Positions 4,857-8,586 of a stretch of 8,586 bases of DNA are shown here, in pieces. Numbering within the stretch: the first letter of the stretch is position 1; the number at the start of each line of letters is the position of its first letter. Made by a program: the position numbers and the translations under genes. The notes under the pieces were generated by a model. The model searched no databases. It was given only the letters and a program-made list of their open reading frames with translations, and had not been told where the DNA came from. Source of the DNA: Clostridia bacterium (GTDB lineage Bacteria > Bacillota > Clostridia > CAKSNL01 > HGM11501); NCBI GenBank assembly GCA_030535815.1, contig JAUNRD010000010.1, forward strand, positions 8,897-17,482, in the 5' to 3' direction.

Positions 4857-7487
4857 ATGACAAAGTTTGTTTACTTGTTCAAAGAAGGCGACGCGTCTAT
4901 GAGAGAACTTCTCGGTGGTAAAGGCGCTAACCTTGCTGAAATGACAAAGATCGGTCTTCCCGTTCCCCAGGGCTTCACAGTTACAACTGAAGCTTGTACT
5001 CAGTACTATGAGGACGGCAGAAAGATCAACGATGATATCAAGGCTCAGATCCTTGAATACATCACAAAGATGGAAGAAATCTGCGGAAAGAAGTTCGGCG
5101 ATAAGGAAAATCCCTTACTCGTATCCGTTCGTTCCGGTGCAAGAGCTTCCATGCCCGGTATGATGGACACAATCCTTAACCTCGGTCTCAACGAAGAAGT
5201 TGTTGAGTACATGGCAAAGGCATCTAACAATCCCAGATGGGCTTGGGACTGCTACAGAAGATTCATCCAGATGTATTCTGACGTAGTTATGGAAGTTGGT
5301 AAGAAGTACTTTGAAGAGCTTATCGACAAGATGAAGGAAGAAAAAGGCGTTAAGTTTGACGTAGAGCTTGATGCTGACGACCTCAAGAAGCTTGCTGAGC
5401 AGTTCAAGGCTGAATATAAGAACAAGATCGGTAAGGACTTCCCGGTAGATCCCATTGAGCAGTTAATGGGTGCTGTTGAAGCCGTATTCCGTTCCTGGGA
5501 CAACCCCAGAGCTAACGTATACCGTCGTGACAACGACATTCCCTATTCATGGGGTACTGCCGTTAACGTACAGATGATGGCATTCGGTAACATGGGTGAC
5601 GACTGCGGTACAGGTGTTGCATTCACACGTGACCCTGCTACAGGTGAAAAGGGCCTTATGGGTGAGTTCTTGACAAATGCACAGGGTGAAGACGTTGTTG
5701 CAGGTGTTCGTACTCCCATGCCTATCGCTGAAATGGCAGAAAAGTTCCCCGAAGCATTCGATGAGTTCAACAAGGTTTGTGCAACACTCGAAGATCACTA
5801 CAGAGACATGCAGGATATGGAGTTCACCGTTGAACACGGCAAGCTCTATATGCTTCAGACAAGAAACGGTAAGAGAACCGCTAAGGCTGCTCTTAAGATT
5901 GCTTGTGACTTAGTTGACGAGGGTATGATCAACGAAGAAAAGGCTGTTGCTATGATCGACCCCAGAAACTTAGATACTCTTTTACATCCCCAGTTCGATG
6001 CTAAGGCATTGAAGGCTGCAACTCCCATGGGTAAGGGCTTAGGCGCTTCTCCCGGTGCTGCTTGCGGTAAGGTTGTATTCACAGCTGAAGACGCTGTTGC
6101 CTGGAAGGAAAGAGGAGAAAAGGTTGTTCTTGTAAGACTTGAAACCTCTCCCGAAGACATCACAGGTATGAAGGCTGCTCAGGGTATCTTAACAGTTCGT
6201 GGCGGTATGACAAGCCACGCTGCCGTTGTTGCTCGTGGTATGGGTACCTGCTGCGTATCCGGTTGCGGCGACATCAACATGGACGAAGAAAACAAGAAGT
6301 TTACTCTTGCAGGTAAGACATTCCACGAAGGAGATGAAATCTCCATCGACGGTTCTACCGGTAACATCTATGACGGTATCATCCCCACAGTTGACGCTGA
6401 AATCGCTGGCGAATTCGGCAGAATCATGGCTTGGGCTGATAAGTACAGAGCACTTAAGGTTCGTACAAACGCTGATACTCCTGCTGACGCTAAGAAAGCA
6501 GTTGAGCTTGGTGCTGAAGGTATCGGTCTTTGCCGTACAGAGCATATGTTCTTTGAAGCAGACAGAATTGCTGCATTCAGAGAAATGATCTGCTCCGACA
6601 CTGTTGAAGAGAGAGAAGCTGCTCTTGAAAAGATTCTTCCCTATCAGCAGGGCGACTTTGAGGCTCTTTACGAGGCTCTCGGCGGTAACCCCGTAACAAT
6701 CAGATTCTTAGATCCTCCTCTGCACGAATTCGTTCCCACAGAGGAAGCTGACATAAAGGCTCTTGCAGACGCACAGGGCAAGACTGTTGAAGACATTAAG
6801 GCAATCATCGCTTCTCTTCATGAGTTCAACCCCATGATGGGACATCGTGGATGCCGTCTTGCAGTAACCTATCCCGAAATCGCTAAGATGCAGACAAAGG
6901 CTGTTATCCGCGCTGCAATCAATGTTAAGAAGGCTCATCCTGATTGGGCAATTAAGCCTGAAATCATGATTCCTCTTACAGGCGAAGTTAAGGAAATGAA
7001 GTTCGTTAAGAACATCGTTGTTGAAGCTGCTGACGCTGAAATCGCTGCTGCAGGTATTTCTCTTGAGTACGAAGTTGGTACTATGATCGAAATCCCCAGA
7101 GCTGCTCTTACAGCTGACGAAATCGCTAAGGAAGCTGACTTCTTCTGCTTCGGTACAAACGACCTTACACAGATGACCTACGGCTTCTCCAGAGACGATG
7201 CAGGTAAGTTCTTAGGTGCTTACTACGACAATAAGATTTTCGAAAACGATCCCTTCGCTAAGCTCGACCAGACAGGCGTTGGTAAGCTTATGGAAATGTC
7301 CATCAAGCTTGGTAAGCCCGTTAACCCTGCTCTTCACTGCGGTATCTGCGGTGAGCACGGCGGTGACCCCGTTTCCGTTGAGTTCTGCCACGACATCGGT
7401 CTTGACTATGTATCCTGCTCTCCCTTCAGAGTTCCGATCGCAAGACTCGCTGCAGCTCAGGCAAACATCAAGAACCCCAGAAAGTAA
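4857..7487 (+). CDS. ppdK: Pyruvate, phosphate dikinase
   Basis: This 876-residue cytoplasmic enzyme interconverts ATP + Pi + pyruvate and AMP + PPi + PEP. The N-terminal ATP-binding domain (about 1-340) includes GGKGANLAEM (20-29), SVRSGARASMPGMMDT (90-105) and the GTAVNVQMM block. The central swivelling domain carries the phosphohistidine motif GGMTSHAAVVARGMG with H454. The C-terminal PEP/pyruvate TIM barrel (about 530-876) has R560 (GLCRTEHMFF), R616 (TIRFLDPPLHEF), GTNDLTQMTYGFSRDD (766-781) and C831 in HCGICGEHGGDP. All expected catalytic residues are present. T452, two residues before H454, is the position phosphorylated in regulated homologues. A TAGGAGGT site sits 8 bases upstream of the ATG. 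Codons are strongly biased (GGT, GCT, AAG, ATC, few GGA), unlike the operon upstream, suggesting high expression. An intrinsic terminator follows. Confidence 0.98.
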   Translation: MTKFVYLFKEGDASMRELLGGKGANLAEMTKIGLPVPQGFTVTTEACTQYYEDGRKINDDIKAQILEYITKMEEICGKKFGDKENPLLVSVRSGARASMPGMMDTILNLGLNEEVVEYMAKASNNPRWAWDCYRRFIQMYSDVVMEVGKKYFEELIDKMKEEKGVKFDVELDADDLKKLAEQFKAEYKNKIGKDFPVDPIEQLMGAVEAVFRSWDNPRANVYRRDNDIPYSWGTAVNVQMMAFGNMGDDCGTGVAFTRDPATGEKGLMGEFLTNAQGEDVVAGVRTPMPIAEMAEKFPEAFDEFNKVCATLEDHYRDMQDMEFTVEHGKLYMLQTRNGKRTAKAALKIACDLVDEGMINEEKAVAMIDPRNLDTLLHPQFDAKALKAATPMGKGLGASPGAACGKVVFTAEDAVAWKERGEKVVLVRLETSPEDITGMKAAQGILTVRGGMTSHAAVVARGMGTCCVSGCGDINMDEENKKFTLAGKTFHEGDEISIDGSTGNIYDGIIPTVDAEIAGEFGRIMAWADKYRALKVRTNADTPADAKKAVELGAEGIGLCRTEHMFFEADRIAAFREMICSDTVEEREAALEKILPYQQGDFEALYEALGGNPVTIRFLDPPLHEFVPTEEADIKALADAQGKTVEDIKAIIASLHEFNPMMGHRGCRLAVTYPEIAKMQTKAVIRAAINVKKAHPDWAIKPEIMIPLTGEVKEMKFVKNIVVEAADAEIAAAGISLEYEVGTMIEIPRAALTADEIAKEADFFCFGTNDLTQMTYGFSRDDAGKFLGAYYDNKIFENDPFAKLDQTGVGKLMEMSIKLGKPVNPALHCGICGEHGGDPVSVEFCHDIGLDYVSCSPFRVPIARLAAAQANIKNPRK

Positions 7488-7500
7488 TTTCTGTAAATAT

Positions 7501-7540
7501 GAAAACCCGATGCTTTTGCATCGGGTTTTCTTTTATCTTT
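7501..7540 (+). terminator. Strong intrinsic terminator of ppdK
   Basis: GAAAACCCGATGC (7501-7513) and GCATCGGGTTTTC (7518-7530) form a perfect 13-bp stem with a TTTT loop, followed by TTTTATCTTT (7531-7540). It begins 14 bases after the ppdK stop codon. Because the stem's base is A/T pairs, a reverse-strand A tract also exists, but no convergent gene is present here to use it. Confidence 0.93.
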
Positions 7541-7633
7541 ATGTATTAATGTTTTTAATGGGTAAATATGTAAGCATAAATAAAAGTTATGATACTGATA
7601 ATATTTAAAGATAACCAAAATGCCTTTATTAAA

Positions 7634-7662
7634 TTGACATTGCGTCTGTTTTGTGATAAAAT
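7634..7662 (+). promoter_or_regulatory. Near-consensus sigma-A promoter with extended -10
   Basis: TTGACA (7634-7639) matches the -35 consensus exactly. After a 17-base spacer comes TAAAAT (7657-7662), 5 of 6 to TATAAT, preceded by TG plus one base (7654-7656), the extended -10 element. Transcription would start near 7669, giving a leader of about 28 bases with AAAGGA (7681-7686) before the ATG at 7697. I see no clear operator palindrome, and nothing else in 7541-7633. Confidence 0.85.
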
Positions 7663-7696
7663 GGGCACATCTATTTTTTGAAAGGATGATTTTTTT

Positions 7697-8449
7697 ATGA
7701 AAAAGACATTAGCTCTTATCATGGCTCTCGCTATGATGGTATGCCTCTTCGCAGGATGCGCAGATGGCGGAGAAAAGTACATTATTGCAACGGATACTGC
7801 ATTCCCTCCCTTTGAAATCCCCGGTGAAGACGGAAGCATGAGCGGTATTGACATGGATATTCTTGCAGCGATTGCAGAAGATCAGGGCTTTGAATATGAA
7901 ATTCAGCCTCTTGGTTTTGATGCAGCTTTAGCAGCACTTGAAGCAAAGCAGTGTGACGGTGTAATTGCCGGTGCAAGTATCACCGAAGAGAGATTAAAGA
8001 CTTATGATTTCTCTGAGCCCTATTACGATTCCGGTGTTGTAATGGCAATAAAAGCAAACAACGAAGAAATTAAAGGATATGAAGATCTTGCGGGAAAGAC
8101 TGTTGCTGCAAAAAGAGGTACAGAAGGAGCAACTTTTGCTGAAAGCATAAAAGAAAAATATGCTATTGCTGATATCGTATTATTCGACGAGTCTCCCATG
8201 ATGTATGAAGCGGTTAAGAGCGGAAATGCAGTAGCTTGTTTTGAAGACTATCCTGTTATGGGATATGGTATAGCTAACGGAAACGGCTTAAAGATGGTAA
8301 CAGAGAAAGAGCAGGGTTCTTCATACGGTTTTGCTGTACTTAAAGGCGAAAATGCCGAACTTCTTAAGATGTTCAATGAAGGACTTAAGAATATTAAGGA
8401 AAACGGAAAATATCAGGAAATCATTGATAAGTATATTTCTGCAGAGTAA
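7697..8449 (+). CDS. ABC transporter substrate-binding lipoprotein, polar amino acid type (family 3)
   Basis: This 250-residue extracellular lipoprotein should capture a small polar solute, probably an amino acid, and deliver it to an ABC permease. The signal peptide is MKKTLALIMALAMMVCLFAGC with the lipobox LFAGC and lipidated C21. Family 3 (GlnH/HisJ-like) features are ATDTAFPPFE (31-40), GIDMDILAAIAE (50-61), an AGASITEERLKTYDFSEPYY block (91-110) with R99 expected to hold the substrate carboxylate, KRGTEG (139-144) and D184 (FEDYPV), expected to contact the amino group. These residues favour an amino acid ligand, but which one cannot be told. The length is normal. It has its own strong promoter, and a hairpin follows the stop. 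No permease or ATPase gene lies between it and the window end, so partners are downstream or elsewhere. Confidence 0.92.
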   Translation: MKKTLALIMALAMMVCLFAGCADGGEKYIIATDTAFPPFEIPGEDGSMSGIDMDILAAIAEDQGFEYEIQPLGFDAALAALEAKQCDGVIAGASITEERLKTYDFSEPYYDSGVVMAIKANNEEIKGYEDLAGKTVAAKRGTEGATFAESIKEKYAIADIVLFDESPMMYEAVKSGNAVACFEDYPVMGYGIANGNGLKMVTEKEQGSSYGFAVLKGENAELLKMFNEGLKNIKENGKYQEIIDKYISAE

Positions 8450-8456
8450 AACACTT

Positions 8457-8493
8457 AAAGGCTGTTTCTTGAAAAAGAGACAGCCTTTATCTC
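8457..8493 (+). terminator. Hairpin terminator or attenuator with GAAA loop
   Basis: AAAGGCTGTTTCTT (8457-8470) pairs with AAGAGACAGCCTTT (8475-8488) over a GAAA tetraloop, giving a 14-bp stem with one T.G wobble. The downstream tract is TTTATCT, an interrupted T run, so termination may be partial. It lies 8 bases after the stop of the substrate-binding protein and 40 bases before the next start codon. A partial stop would keep the binding protein in excess over any downstream transporter genes. Confidence 0.75.
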
Positions 8494-8533
8494 GGAAATA
8501 GCAGGCTATGTGAATATTAAGGATGGGTTTATT

Positions 8534-8586
8534 ATGCGAAAAAATTTAAGCCTTATTTTAGCGTTAACTTTGCTCTGTGCATTGGT
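8534..8586 (+). CDS. Start of an exported protein (3' end outside window)
   Basis: Seventeen codons from ATG 8534 read MRKNLSLILALTLLCAL before the window ends. This is a positively charged n-region and a Leu-rich core typical of a signal peptide. It resembles the start of the upstream binding protein (MKKTLALIMALAMMVCL). The ribosome binding site AAGGATGGG (8519-8527) and its spacing also mirror the upstream gene, 15 of 18 bases matching over the site-to-ATG stretch. A paralogous substrate-binding lipoprotein is the best guess. The lipobox would lie past the window end, so this cannot be confirmed here. There is no separate promoter that I can support in 8494-8533. Confidence 0.6.
   Translation, partial: MRKNLSLILALTLLCAL

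Noticed and set aside
5543..6601. Several overlapping frames on both strands inside ppdK
   Set aside because: Biased codon use in ppdK lowers stop frequency in other frames; none has a plausible ribosome binding site or domain.
7216..7608. 130-codon + strand frame running from ppdK through the terminator
   Set aside because: It lies mostly out of frame within the conserved ppdK C-terminus and crosses an intrinsic terminator; Ser/Thr-rich shadow translation.
7555..7854. 99-codon - strand frame over the binding-protein promoter and signal peptide
   Set aside because: It is antisense to a clear promoter, ribosome binding site and lipoprotein signal, with no homology that I recognise.
1..8586. 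Search for CRISPR arrays, tRNA/rRNA genes, insertion sequences, toxin-antitoxin or defence genes
   Set aside because: No direct repeat array, cloverleaf, transposase motif or defence domain was seen; the window is mostly ordinary housekeeping sequence.

Overview
The window reads as a low-to-mid GC Firmicutes (class Clostridia) chromosome segment. The evidence is the gene order phoH - pgpH(yqfF) - ybeY - era - yqzL-like - recO, AGGAGG-type ribosome binding sites, a 7TM-HD c-di-AMP phosphodiesterase, an 876-residue clostridial-type pyruvate phosphate dikinase and a lipobox solute-binding protein. All genes lie on the + strand. Family or genus cannot be fixed from this sequence alone.

Positions 1-4732 form a tightly packed housekeeping operon. 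The 3' end of phoH overlaps pgpH by 4 bases (ATGA). pgpH overlaps ybeY by 29 bases. ybeY is followed by era after 7 bases. A 53-base gap, which can fold over the next ribosome binding site, leads to a 47-codon YqzL-like ORF that overlaps recO by 62 bases out of frame. The products link RNA handling (PhoH, YbeY), 16S rRNA and 30S maturation (YbeY, Era), c-di-AMP turnover (PgpH) and recombinational repair (RecO). The dgkA and cdd genes often found between ybeY and era in relatives are absent.

Positions 4733-4856 are an AT-rich spacer with a plausible promoter. It precedes ppdK (4857-7487), whose strongly skewed codon use suggests very high expression, and which ends at a strong intrinsic terminator (7501-7540). 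Pyruvate phosphate dikinase interconverts pyruvate and PEP using ATP/AMP and Pi/PPi and is central to PPi-linked glycolysis in many anaerobes. No regulatory kinase/phosphatase gene is in the window.

Positions 7541-8586 hold a near-consensus extended -10 promoter, a polar-amino-acid-type ABC substrate-binding lipoprotein (7697-8449), a hairpin with a GAAA loop, and the first 17 codons of a second exported protein. The translation start of that second gene resembles the first, hinting at a tandem paralogue. No permease or ATPase gene is visible.

I see no mobile element, CRISPR array, tRNA, rRNA or defence system. The least explained signals are a perfect 13-bp intragenic hairpin in recO, the hairpin covering the yqzL-like ribosome binding site, and the yqzL-like/recO overlap.
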